From IMG/VR virus record IMGVR_UViG_3300025781_000480, positions 1-43,073 of that record: 43,073 bases of DNA, one strand, 5' to 3'. Source of the DNA: a virus. The notes beneath the pieces were generated by a model that was not told where the DNA came from, did no database searches, and saw nothing but the letters and a program-made list of their open reading frames with translations. Within the stretch, counting starts at the first letter, position 1, and each line of letters opens with the position of its first letter. Both the position numbers and the translations under genes were made by a program. Of this stretch, positions 23,858-32,211 are shown one piece after another.

Positions 23858-25114
23858 TTAATTAGTAGGTGGTTGGGGTACTGGACCATTTTGTGATCCT
23901 GCAGTGCGTACTCCAACATTTATAGGGGCAGATGACAATGCTGACGCAATTTGTCGTAATCCATTTCCTGTAGCATCAAATACAGGAGTAGCTATGTTAG
24001 TATTTCTATTTGGTGTCTGATTTACAGCATTTATTACGCCGTTAACCACATCCGATTTTACAATGGATGATAGATTTTGATTTTTAAATGTGTTGTATGT
24101 TGACCCAGCTAGCTGAATAGCCCGTAATGGGTTGATATTACCATTTGCGTCAGGAGTTAGTGCGCTCATGAATCCATTGGCTGCATCAATTAAACCACCT
24201 TGTCCTAATACTGTTGCATTTGATCCAGGTCTTGCAATTGGACTTAATGTTCTATCATAGTTAGCGTCCAATCCAAATCCACTAACAATACTACTAGGTG
24301 AGTTTCCTGATAATGAACCTTCATTATATACTACAGTTTCGTACTCTAATGTCATTTGATTTTCCATTGTACCTTGACCTTGAGAATAATCATAGGTGTC
24401 GTGTGAAAAACTAGTGATCAGTGGATTAATAAGTGTATATGCTGTATAATTATGCTGACTCAATCCAAATATAGTTATGTTTTTAAAGAATGGAATCTTT
24501 TGTCCACCGGCATCTGTTGGTACATTAGTATCACCTATATATCCCCAGGTGCTGTTTCCTGTTATTGAATCGTCATATTGATTTCTGGTGTTATATTGTG
24601 CCCCGGTAGCTGTATTTGCTGTGCCACCTGGACCACCTGCAGTTCCATTTGGTGTGTTTCCTCTCACCCCATTAAATATTACCTGTGGATTTCTACCATC
24701 AGCATAATAATAATTATAATATGCTTTCCATAAACTTCTTATTATACCACCTGCGGTTGGAGTACCAGTAGCTGTTCCATGATCATCATGGAATGTAATA
24801 TTGATAGGATCGTATTTTACTTTTGTTTGAATCAATCTTTTTCTATTATATTGATTCATAGTCTCTACTTGAAAATTAAAGCTAGGCAATTTTACAGTTT
24901 TAACTGCTAGTCCATAATTAGAATTAGGAAGACTTTGTGCATAAGCTAATGGGTTGATGTCAAAATACACATGAAATAAGAATTTAAGCTTAGGAGCATA
25001 TTGATATGAGTTTGTCCTAAATGTCTTACTTGCATGTGTATAGTCACGAAGGTAGTCATTGCCGAAGAATCCTTCGGCAGTTCCTTGTAATAAATCTTGA
25101 AAAAATCCAGACAT
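23858..25114 (-). CDS. Tail-tube-family (gp19-like) structural protein, 418 aa
   Basis: The N-terminal half has tail-tube-like strands: KLKFLFHVYFDI, YGLAVKTVKLPSFNFQVETM, YDPINITFHDDHG, and SLWKAYYNYYYAD. They resemble the gp19/gp54 tube and tube-initiator fold. A Gly/Asn/Thr-rich insert follows (about 155-200), then FFKNITIFGLSQHNYTAYTL and MENQMTLEYETVVYNEG, which complete the domain. The last 130 residues are Asn/Pro-rich. It is directly downstream of gp19. It may be the tube initiator or baseplate-proximal ring (gp54 or gp48 role); which one cannot be decided from sequence by eye. Confidence 0.75.
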   Translation of the reverse strand: MSGFFQDLLQGTAEGFFGNDYLRDYTHASKTFRTNSYQYAPKLKFLFHVYFDINPLAYAQSLPNSNYGLAVKTVKLPSFNFQVETMNQYNRKRLIQTKVKYDPINITFHDDHGTATGTPTAGGIIRSLWKAYYNYYYADGRNPQVIFNGVRGNTPNGTAGGPGGTANTATGAQYNTRNQYDDSITGNSTWGYIGDTNVPTDAGGQKIPFFKNITIFGLSQHNYTAYTLINPLITSFSHDTYDYSQGQGTMENQMTLEYETVVYNEGSLSGNSPSSIVSGFGLDANYDRTLSPIARPGSNATVLGQGGLIDAANGFMSALTPDANGNINPLRAIQLAGSTYNTFKNQNLSSIVKSDVVNGVINAVNQTPNRNTNIATPVFDATGNGLRQIASALSSAPINVGVRTAGSQNGPVPQPPTN

Positions 25115-25136
25115 GTGCTAGACTTTTCTTTATATA

Positions 25137-25775
25137 TTATGCTTGACCAGCGCCAATACCTGTCGCAGATGCGCCACTCAATACACGACCGATTGATGAA
25201 CCAACACCAGAACCGATTGGGCTTTGAATTGCATTATCAAATACGATTGTCATAGCGATTGTTACAGCTTCGCTAGTTCCATAGTTAAGAGTATTATAGT
25301 TAGCTGTTTGCAAGAAACAACCATATAATTCCCAAGTTTCTAGTACTACTGGTGCTGATGTACCATTACCACCGTCTAAGATTTCAATGTTTGTTTGAAA
25401 CTTGTAATCTTGACCTGTAGCAGCACTAGCTTGTTCAACAAAGTCTAATTGCTTCTGTAATTGCTGTCCAACTAACTTTGAAACTGATCCTGATGCATCA
25501 TCACGAACATTACAAGTCATATTAGCCCATGTATGCTTACCTGCTAACTTAATAGTAGAGTTGTAAACTTGCAAAGGAATTTCAGCAAAACTTAGATTAG
25601 GCCTGCTACAATCTATAACTTGCTTAGTAAGCTCAATTGCACTTGCACTTGTTCCAAAGTTTAAAAAGTTAACTCTGAATCTAAATTGTAGTTTAGGCAT
25701 TAGTAGACCCTGATTGCCACCGGCATTATCAGAGGCTACTGTCATGTTAAACAATGATTGTGAGGCTGTTGCCAT
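25137..25775 (-). CDS. 19: Tail tube protein (T4 gp19-like)
   Basis: 212 residues, somewhat longer than T4 gp19 (163). MPKLQFRFRVNFLNFG, then VIDCSRPNLSFAEIPLQVYN, STIKLAGKHTWANMTCNVRD and LETWELYGCFLQTANYNTLN form the tube beta-sandwich pattern. The C-terminal 30 residues are Gly/Ala/Ser-rich. The protein polymerises into the inner tube inside the sheath. It follows the sheath gene by 37 bases with its own late box 22 bases before the ATG and a strong AGGAGA ribosome site, as expected for a highly made structural protein. Confidence 0.92.
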   Translation of the reverse strand: MATASQSLFNMTVASDNAGGNQGLLMPKLQFRFRVNFLNFGTSASAIELTKQVIDCSRPNLSFAEIPLQVYNSTIKLAGKHTWANMTCNVRDDASGSVSKLVGQQLQKQLDFVEQASAATGQDYKFQTNIEILDGGNGTSAPVVLETWELYGCFLQTANYNTLNYGTSEAVTIAMTIVFDNAIQSPIGSGVGSSIGRVLSGASATGIGAGQA

Positions 25776-25797
25776 ATTATATTTCTCCTATTAATAT

Positions 25798-25805
25798 TAT
25801 TTATC
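25798..25805 (-). promoter_or_regulatory. Late-promoter-like box GATAAATA, 22 nt before ATG
   Basis: Minus-strand GATAAATA between sheath and tube genes, followed by AGGAGA and the ATG at 25775. Confidence 0.65.
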
Positions 25806-25812
25806 TTTAGCT

Positions 25813-28800
25813 TTAACCATTGCTTAAAGCTGCTATACCGCCAGTATTCAAAATACGAACAGGGATGTAAATAAATTCTGCCGCTTTTACTGGCTCGATT
25901 GCAACATCTACCCATAATTCATTTCTATCAATTCTTGCAGGTGTATTGTTACTTTCATCACATATTACTAGGTAGTCATATATACCGCGTTTTGCAACCA
26001 AGTCAACCATCAATGATTGAACCACACCAGCGATTGAACTACGAGTCAATGCATCGTTAGGTTCAAATACGAATGGTCTGCCTGCAATCGTTAACTGTCT
26101 CTTGATATATGCAACTAAACGAGCAACATTGGTTCTATCTAATGCACTTGATGAGTCATAACTTGTCTTGTTACCATAGTTCAATAAACCCACACCAGTA
26201 AAGAATACTAATGGGTTGATGAAGTTGATATACAATACATCACGCAAACCTAGATTTGTTTTGATTGTAATAAACTCATTAGTTTGTGCATCTAAATAAC
26301 CAATATTTGTAGCATTGATAATATTACCACGGCGTGTACCTGCTGCTGCTAACCAAGGATAGCTGACAGTATCATTACGCAAGAAAGTACGCAACATCAT
26401 GTGGCTTGGTGGAACTGCAACAATATTACCTGACAAGTCAGATGTTAATCCACTTGGATAGAATAAGCCCAAGTATGTGTTACGAGTAACACAACCTGCT
26501 TCTCCTGTGCTTTCTGCACCTGCTGCATTAGTTGCCCAAGCTTGAATTGCAGTAGCATCTGCTGGTAATCTCATTGGTGTATCACCGATGATATATCCTG
26601 TCTCACCGCGATCAGTATTCAACACTACCATATCAGGTTGTAACTCTGGGTAATTTGGTGTCGCCATCAAATTAAAGAAGTTATCTTCATCACGGATATC
26701 AGTATTAGTTTCTACTACTGAACGCAATGATTTAACAACCATATTACGCTGTGCTTGACGACCCATGTATGGTGCGCCATTTGATTGTAGACCACTTTCA
26801 GATATCCATGTATAGCTGTATTCAGGTAAATTCGCATCATTAGTTGGATCTTCTGGATCATATGCGCCTGCGTTTGGATAATTAGCTTGTGTGAATACAT
26901 TAGTCGCAAACCTCTTCACATTATAACCACTACGGCGTGTGTTAAACAATAACATGCCTGTTGGATATAGTGATGGATCTGGAGCATCTAGGTCAACATA
27001 ATCACTAGTTAACAAACTTTGAATTGTTGGAATAGGATCTTCTACTGGGCTGATTGATCCATCACTGCCCCAACGAGCATCAAGGAATGTTACACCTTTG
27101 CTACTAGTTTGGTCAGAATTATCTAATGTTACCCATTGATCTAATCCATTAACCATTTCCCAACGATTAATTACTGGATATAATTCTAGATCGCTAGTGT
27201 CAATCCAAATATCACCGTATGATAAGTCAGAACCAGTACTTTGTGTAGTAGGAGCTGTTGCTGCAATGATAGGACCGTTTGGATCAGTTGTATTAGAACC
27301 TGATGCTGCAGGGAAACCCATGCTATCATAGTTTACATTTCGGTAACCGTTCCACATACCATTTGCTTGTACCAAAATATCAACATTATCAACACTGCTA
27401 TAGAACCAATTAGTTCCATTGACAGGTAATGTTGTAGGTGCAATTAATCCTGGAGTATATGTAAGTGCTTGCCAGTTACTTAATTGTGCTGTGTAATTAG
27501 TAGTAGCATTACCTGATACAAGAGTTAGTGAAGTTATAGAACCGCCGCTGCCCACGCTCATTACTCTACATACTAAATCATTTGCTGGTGAAGCACCTGC
27601 TAAATGAGTTCCTGCCACAGTAACTGTGTTACCAACTGCATAACCACCACCGCCACTAGTGCCTACACCTGAATCAATAATAGTATAGTATCCTGCTGAA
27701 GGTTGTACATTAACATATGCACCTGATCCAGAACCGTTTGTAGAAGTTACTTCTACATTAAAGATGGGTGTTGATTCTGGGCCATATTTTACACCGTATA
27801 CGCTTGATGGACTAAACCCAGCAGTTGCAATAAGTCCAGAACTAGTACCATATGTCAACCCAGCAGCAGTAATATAATCATTTAGAATGATTTCACCACC
27901 TTCGGTGTGAACCAACTGTATTGCACCTGTACTAGAAACTGTTGCATATGTGTAAGGAATATTAGCAGCTTGCCATGCAGTAACAAAGTTGGTTGCAGTG
28001 TTACCAGATGCAATTGAAACGCTATAAACGCTACTCAATTCACTTTGATTTGGGATACTTACTGTAACATATAATGTTCCTGCAGTACTAAATGTAGGGC
28101 TAGTATTTGTACCTGTTACAACTGTAGGTCCAGTTGCTACTCTTGACCATAAAAATACATCAGACAATACATTCTGTCCGTCATAGTTATATTGACCATA
28201 TATAGTACCTGCAGGGATTGCTTGACCACCTGTAGGATCTATATTGTAAGTTACTCCCCAATCAGATTCTTCTAAATTAACAGTTTTGTTAATCCAAGAA
28301 GCACTGGTAGTGCTATATCGTGCTACGCTTGGAGTTAAACCAACACCACTAGCTCCAATTTTAATCCATACAGAACCAGTTGGGTGAGGTTCTGACTGAC
28401 TGCTTGTCCACAATGGCATTTCAGCACTAGTTCCATAGACTGCTTGTGGTTGATAGTATACACCTGGTGCAATACCTAAATCATCAAGTACACCTGTAGC
28501 AGTAGTTAGTTCAATAGCATAACTATCACTACCTGCAGTAGCTTCAACTGAGTAGATGTTCAATTTACCTGAAATTGCGGCTGCATTTATATAAGAAACT
28601 CCATCACTGCCATTATAAGTACCACCGCTATTAATAGCGTTAACTAAACCCGCTAAATTGTTATTAGGGCTATTTGGTACAGTTACAGTGAATGAGAACT
28701 GTCCGTTACTATTAATTGTAAATGTATCACCTGCAGTTAAAGTTGGGTTTGTTACTGTACCTTGAACTGTTGGCCATTGATTTAACCATGGTCTAGAACC

Positions 28801-29454
28801 AACTCTAACCCATGCGTTATTATTAGCTTTGAAATAATATGTACCTGTGTTAGTTGTATAATTACCAAAAGAGATAGTTGGCTCAACTGCAACTATCGCA
28901 TAATCACCAATATTACCGATACTACTTAATGGAATACCACCTGACAAAGATGTAGCATCACTGATTACGATTGGAGTCTTTAAAGTAAATGTTCCTGTTG
29001 TGGCATTAAATTGATAGATACCCCAATTACTTAATGTAGTATTTAACCAATATGTACCATCAGTAACTGGACTTGTAGGACGAGATGTGCTGCCTACTAA
29101 ACTAGCCAAATCAATATCGGCGCGTAAAACATAGCAACGATTTGTAGCACCTAATAATGAGTATGCTGCTAACAAACCATATTCATTTAATTCATAACCC
29201 TGAATAGGAGTTCCATTGGATGTTGTATAGAAGAAAGGTACTCCATATAAATCAACTAAATCTTTTTGACTTGTAACTTGGAATAATTTACCTGCATTCG
29301 CTGCGGTAGTACCTGGAGCTACTGCTGTTCCTGATGGGTCTGCTTTATTTTGTGCAGTAGCTAAAATAACTAGTGGAACTGAATTGGTTGGGGCTGGAAG
29401 ATACTGACTCTGGTCAATAATGTCAACTTCTACGCCTGGTGATGATAATGCCAT
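25813..29454 (-). CDS. 18: Contractile tail sheath protein (T4 gp18-like), enlarged
   Basis: 1213 residues, about twice T4 gp18 (659). The N-terminus ALSSPGVEVDIIDQSQYLPA and LVDLYGVPF...YELNEYGLLAAYSLLGA are classic sheath. So is the C-terminal third: DPTNDANLPEYSYTWISESG, RNMVVKSLRSVVETNTDIRD, and an end segment with RTNVARLVAYIKRQL and RPFVFEPND. Between about residues 125 and 760 lies a large Gly/Thr/Ser-rich insertion, probably domains on the outer sheath surface. Two of them look related (one ending TGVLDDLGIAPG, the other ending SSGLIATAGF). On DNA injection the sheath contracts around the gp19 tube. Confidence 0.93.
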   Translation of the reverse strand: MALSSPGVEVDIIDQSQYLPAPTNSVPLVILATAQNKADPSGTAVAPGTTAANAGKLFQVTSQKDLVDLYGVPFFYTTSNGTPIQGYELNEYGLLAAYSLLGATNRCYVLRADIDLASLVGSTSRPTSPVTDGTYWLNTTLSNWGIYQFNATTGTFTLKTPIVISDATSLSGGIPLSSIGNIGDYAIVAVEPTISFGNYTTNTGTYYFKANNNAWVRVGSRPWLNQWPTVQGTVTNPTLTAGDTFTINSNGQFSFTVTVPNSPNNNLAGLVNAINSGGTYNGSDGVSYINAAAISGKLNIYSVEATAGSDSYAIELTTATGVLDDLGIAPGVYYQPQAVYGTSAEMPLWTSSQSEPHPTGSVWIKIGASGVGLTPSVARYSTTSASWINKTVNLEESDWGVTYNIDPTGGQAIPAGTIYGQYNYDGQNVLSDVFLWSRVATGPTVVTGTNTSPTFSTAGTLYVTVSIPNQSELSSVYSVSIASGNTATNFVTAWQAANIPYTYATVSSTGAIQLVHTEGGEIILNDYITAAGLTYGTSSGLIATAGFSPSSVYGVKYGPESTPIFNVEVTSTNGSGSGAYVNVQPSAGYYTIIDSGVGTSGGGGYAVGNTVTVAGTHLAGASPANDLVCRVMSVGSGGSITSLTLVSGNATTNYTAQLSNWQALTYTPGLIAPTTLPVNGTNWFYSSVDNVDILVQANGMWNGYRNVNYDSMGFPAASGSNTTDPNGPIIAATAPTTQSTGSDLSYGDIWIDTSDLELYPVINRWEMVNGLDQWVTLDNSDQTSSKGVTFLDARWGSDGSISPVEDPIPTIQSLLTSDYVDLDAPDPSLYPTGMLLFNTRRSGYNVKRFATNVFTQANYPNAGAYDPEDPTNDANLPEYSYTWISESGLQSNGAPYMGRQAQRNMVVKSLRSVVETNTDIRDEDNFFNLMATPNYPELQPDMVVLNTDRGETGYIIGDTPMRLPADATAIQAWATNAAGAESTGEAGCVTRNTYLGLFYPSGLTSDLSGNIVAVPPSHMMLRTFLRNDTVSYPWLAAAGTRRGNIINATNIGYLDAQTNEFITIKTNLGLRDVLYINFINPLVFFTGVGLLNYGNKTSYDSSSALDRTNVARLVAYIKRQLTIAGRPFVFEPNDALTRSSIAGVVQSLMVDLVAKRGIYDYLVICDESNNTPARIDRNELWVDVAIEPVKAAEFIYIPVRILNTGGIAALSNG

Positions 29455-29506
29455 TTTATTTTCCTTTATGTAAAATTATGAGGTTTACAACCTGATTGCA
29501 TACTAT

Positions 29507-29514
29507 TATTTAGC
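29507..29514 (-). promoter_or_regulatory. Late-promoter-like box GCTAAATA upstream of sheath gene
   Basis: Minus-strand GCTAAATA 52 bases before the sheath ATG at 29454; AAAGGA before the ATG is the ribosome site. It is roughly back-to-back with the plus-strand box at 29562-29569. Confidence 0.4.
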
Positions 29515-29561
29515 TATAAACCAAAAAAAGGATAGGTTAGTGAACCTTTAAAGGTTTATAG

Positions 29562-29569
29562 ACTAAATA
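29562..29569 (+). promoter_or_regulatory. Late-promoter-like box ACTAAATA, 4 nt before ATG
   Basis: Plus-strand ACTAAATA lies 4 bases before the ATG at 29574; no Shine-Dalgarno is present. A 14-base palindrome (29543-29556) lies just upstream. Confidence 0.4.
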
Positions 29570-29573
29570 CCTT

Positions 29574-29927
29574 ATGCTCATACATAGACCATTCTGTAAA
29601 ACATGCAATAGGAATTATGCCGCAGTAAATTATATCCGCAATGAAAAAACATACTACCGTAGTATATGTGACGAGTGCGGAAAAAAGAAAAATAAATTAA
29701 AACCACTCAAGCCCAGTTGGACTAAAAGTGGTTATAAGAAAAAATCCACATGCGATTTATGTGGATTTAAAAGTCTATTCAGTACACAAATAACTGTGTT
29801 TCATATTGATGGTAACTTAGAGAATAGCGCCCCATTAAATTTACGCAGTATATGCTTAAACTGTGTTGAAGTAGTAAAAAAGAAAGATGTTAATTGGCGT
29901 CGGGGTGATTTGCAGATTGACTATTAA
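29574..29927 (+). CDS. Zinc-ribbon/HNH-like protein, 117 aa
   Basis: Four Cys pairs are visible: CKTC (8-11), CDEC (33-36), CDLC (60-63) and CLNC (94-97). FHIDGNLENSAPLNLRSICL matches the HNH pattern HxDGNxxNxxxxNLxxxC. The final HNH histidine after the last CxxC is missing (CLNCVEVV), so nuclease activity is doubtful. Similar proteins are familiar from T4-like phages, sometimes annotated as HNH endonucleases. It is an isolated plus-strand gene between minus-strand gp18 and gp1, and its last 38 bases overlap the gp1 gene tail-to-tail. Confidence 0.8.
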   Translation: MLIHRPFCKTCNRNYAAVNYIRNEKTYYRSICDECGKKKNKLKPLKPSWTKSGYKKKSTCDLCGFKSLFSTQITVFHIDGNLENSAPLNLRSICLNCVEVVKKKDVNWRRGDLQIDY

Positions 29928-30552
29928 CAATTTCAGATATACTTTTGTGTAAATCATCAATCGTACTATTATTGTCAATATAATAATCATAGTCTAATCC
30001 TACACTTGAGTATTCGCTAGCATGAACTTTACTCTTATCTAGCATTAATTTGCTAAGTGCCCATTCAGGATTTCCGTTAGGTCCTTTATTATATGCTATG
30101 GCAGCATCATACCATTTTGGATTTGGTCCACGCTGTACTCTAATTGCTATGCCACCTGCGTTTTTGATAGCCTGTACCTCATTAGTAAATCTACAGTCAG
30201 TAATTACAATATCGTCAGGTGAGTTCAATAATTTATGTTCTACGCTTGCAATCCAAATATCATTGTGAAAATGATTGCGGCATACATCAGTGCCCCAATA
30301 TTGTAATATCCATCTTGGTGTAAGATGTGGCATGTTTAGTCGTTCCGCCCACCATGGATCAACTTTTTCTCTCCATGCTCTACTAGCCTTTGTACTACCT
30401 TCAAGTAATTCTCTGTCCCAACCAAAAACATTTGATACTGCATCTTTAAGGCTAGCAGCAAAACTCATTCTTTTAAAGCCCATATGTGTTGTAAGATAAT
30501 CGGCAATAGTATCCTTGCCCGACGAAATTAAACCAGTGATGCCTATGATCAT
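29890..30552 (-). CDS. 1: Deoxynucleoside monophosphate kinase (T4 gp1-like)
   Basis: 220 residues (T4 gp1 has 241). Walker A is GLISSGKDT (7-15). FKRMSFAASLKDAVSNVFGW and TPRWILQYWGTDVCR are typical of phage dNMP kinases, and IVITDCRFTNEVQAI is the conserved DxRF region. It phosphorylates dNMPs to dNDPs for phage DNA synthesis. The AGGAGT ribosome site lies inside the 3' arm of an intrinsic-terminator-like hairpin (30555-30591). The 3' end overlaps the zinc-ribbon gene on the other strand. Confidence 0.92.
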   Translation of the reverse strand: MIIGITGLISSGKDTIADYLTTHMGFKRMSFAASLKDAVSNVFGWDRELLEGSTKASRAWREKVDPWWAERLNMPHLTPRWILQYWGTDVCRNHFHNDIWIASVEHKLLNSPDDIVITDCRFTNEVQAIKNAGGIAIRVQRGPNPKWYDAAIAYNKGPNGNPEWALSKLMLDKSKVHASEYSSVGLDYDYYIDNNSTIDDLHKSISEIVNSQSANHPDAN

Positions 30553-30554
30553 GT

Positions 30555-30591
30555 AAAAACTCCTATCAAGTACTTAGTATATGACAGGAGT
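30555..30591 (-). terminator. Terminator-like hairpin that includes the gp1 ribosome site
   Basis: The minus strand has a 10-bp stem (30582-30591 with 30559-30568, one G-T pair), a 13-base loop and then TTTT. The gp1 Shine-Dalgarno AGGAGT is in the downstream arm, so folding could stop transcription and hide the ribosome site. Confidence 0.6.
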
Positions 30592-30613
30592 ATGAAAAAG
30601 AAAAATGTTTAGG

Positions 30614-30985
30614 TTAATTAAATCTAGTCTGTAAAAAGTGCCTGATATCCTCTTTAGAATATCCTAAAAGTAATCCCATTTTAGCATGTGATGTTTTTGT
30701 TTCAGGGCTTCCTACGGGAAATTGTTTTTGCTTCATGAATTGATTCTCTATTTGCTTACCTCGCCAAGTTTCATTCGGAAGAGTTACAACATATACAGTA
30801 GCACCGCCACCTCCCTTGAATTTAGCAGCCAAAGAAAGAGTTTTATCTTTTATGTAAGGTTTAAAACTACCGATGCTCTCAGAACCAATTAATGCTGCTG
30901 GTTTTGTTCCACTGAGCATTAATTCTAGATCATTATCCTCATGAGGGCCTATCTTGCCCTCAATAAGAATTTCCGCAATCTTCAT
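30614..30985 (-). CDS. Hypothetical protein, 123 aa
   Basis: Not recognised. The N-terminus MKIAEILIEGKIG is followed by a basic middle with a Gly run (KFKGGGGATVYVVTLP) and a helical end (AKMGLLLGYSKEDIRHFLQT). It has no membrane segment. It starts one base after the gp13 stop region with AAGG as ribosome site, so it is co-transcribed with gp13. Confidence 0.75.
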   Translation of the reverse strand: MKIAEILIEGKIGPHEDNDLELMLSGTKPAALIGSESIGSFKPYIKDKTLSLAAKFKGGGGATVYVVTLPNETWRGKQIENQFMKQKQFPVGSPETKTSHAKMGLLLGYSKEDIRHFLQTRFN

Positions 30986-30986
30986 T

Positions 30987-31784
30987 TTAACCTTGGATCC
31001 AAGTTAGTGGTTGACTGTAATCTACATAACGCTTGAGTTCGTCAATTAAGAATTCCATTCCAGCTTTGCCTTCAGCTTTCATAGCAGTACCATTCAATGT
31101 AGTGCCACCACCTGGACCTGCAATAGTACCGAACTTTTCACGGGCTTCACCGATAATAACTTTAAGGTTTGCTAGGATAAAGTCACCTATCCATACACCT
31201 GCACCAGGATCTTGTAGTAAAACTTCTTCTGGCTTTTGCACATCAGCCCATATTAAAACTCGTTCACCTGAACCTTTAGGGTCACGAACAATTCTAAGTA
31301 CCTTGGTTACTGGGTTAAATGTGTAAGTTACATAACCACCGAACATACGAGCAGCCAATTCAACATAGCCTGCATAGAAGTCGTATGTTGCCATACCGCC
31401 AGCATAATTATAGTTAAGTAAGTAAGTATTTAAAATAGCACTACTGAACGGGTCAAAACTAGTACTTGATGGACCAGTCTCTAAACCAATTGTGCGTCTA
31501 TATAAACAACGGACATTGATAAATTCCTGTGGTAGGGTATAAGTATCAACATTTTTCTCAACGGTCATTAATGTATATGATTCCTCAGTGGCAGCTTGGG
31601 CTTTCTGACGATATACCTTAATCGCATAATTATATGCTGCCTCATAATGTTGAGGGTCTAATTCTAAATCAATGATACCTTGGCCTAAACGATAGGATAT
31701 ATTGTTGAATAATGCCTCTTTTAACTCATCTAGGGTTAAACCGGTTGGTGTTGAAAGTACATTAGCTGTTGGGTATGTTGACAT
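30987..31784 (-). CDS. 13: Neck protein (T4 gp13-like)
   Basis: 265 residues (T4 gp13 has 309). The N-terminal helical region TLDELKEALFNNISYRLGQG leads into YNYAIKVYRQKA. The middle has MTVEKNVDTYTLPQEFINVR and the C-terminal half has VWIGDFILANLKVIIGEARE followed by KFGTIAGPGGGTTLNG. That last pattern (GPGGG...LNG) is the family hallmark. gp13 joins the portal to the tail in the neck. Its partner gp14 is on the opposite strand 2.4 kb away, unlike the adjacent 13-14 order of T4. A late box lies 19 bases before the ATG. Confidence 0.85.
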   Translation of the reverse strand: MSTYPTANVLSTPTGLTLDELKEALFNNISYRLGQGIIDLELDPQHYEAAYNYAIKVYRQKAQAATEESYTLMTVEKNVDTYTLPQEFINVRCLYRRTIGLETGPSSTSFDPFSSAILNTYLLNYNYAGGMATYDFYAGYVELAARMFGGYVTYTFNPVTKVLRIVRDPKGSGERVLIWADVQKPEEVLLQDPGAGVWIGDFILANLKVIIGEAREKFGTIAGPGGGTTLNGTAMKAEGKAGMEFLIDELKRYVDYSQPLTWIQG

Positions 31785-31803
31785 ATGTGTTACCTAATAA
31801 TAC

Positions 31804-31811
31804 TATTTATC
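31804..31811 (-). promoter_or_regulatory. Late-promoter-like box GATAAATA, 19 nt before ATG
   Basis: Minus-strand GATAAATA 19 bases before the gp13 ATG with TTAGGTAA between them as a possible ribosome site. It gives gp13 its own late start and leaves the hairpin-rich region upstream of it. Confidence 0.6.
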
Positions 31812-31978
31812 TGGTATATGTGTTTAGATATTCTTAGGCAATGGCGAGTAGATATGATCTACTCAAACCAAAAAACATTCTTGAGGCGTTCAGGCGATGA
31901 TGAATTAAAAGATTAAGGTGGAGGATTGTCTATGTCTCACCGACCCCGTGAAGGGACTTTTCCGTATTCGCTGTTATA

Positions 31979-32195
31979 GTGTAGGTATATTCATCAGGAT
32001 TCTACACACAGCCCAAAAGTATCTATCGCAATTACTATCTTTTGGCATACATTCAACTATTAAGATATGGGAAACGTTGCTACACAGAGGGTAGACGTTT
32101 AAGCATCAAATGGTAGTCCCATAAATTTGCGTTGGTCACGCTTCTACCGTCACACCACGATGAGGACGGAGTTTCGCCACAGTTTGAGGTCGTGG
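31979..32195. ncRNA. Candidate structured RNA in the 427-base non-coding gap
   Basis: The gap 31785-32211 has no convincing protein gene on either strand. Five hairpins sit almost end to end. Stem 1: 31979-31984 with 32002-32007 (GTGTAG/CTACAC). Stem 2: 32013-32019 with 32039-32045 (CCAAAAG/CTTTTGG). Stem 3: 32072-32077 with 32095-32100, nested 32080-32083 with 32091-32094, a nearly perfect 10-bp helix. Stem 4: 32112-32116 with 32144-32148, nesting 32129-32132 with 32138-32141. Stem 5: 32155-32160 with 32190-32195 (CCACGA/TCGTGG). A further 8-bp hairpin is at 31846-31864. Flanking genes are minus strand, so a minus transcript is more likely, but the strand is open. It matches no RNA family I can name. 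Confidence 0.55.
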
Positions 32196-32211
32196 ATTAC
32201 CTGTAGACCAA

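Noticed and set aside
31846-31864. 8-bp hairpin as an intrinsic terminator
   Set aside because: The T-rich run lies before the stem on the minus strand and there is no T-tract after it on either strand.
31932-31979. 15-residue plus-strand frame with a GGAGG ribosome-like site
   Set aside because: Too short to judge, with unremarkable composition; the GGAGG may be part of the RNA structure.
31979-32195. Group I intron, hammerhead ribozyme or tmRNA
   Set aside because: A CTGATGA-like string and a GAAAC string occur on the minus strand but in an order and spacing that cannot form a hammerhead; no P/Q/R/S core, no tRNA-like ends and no split gene around it were found.
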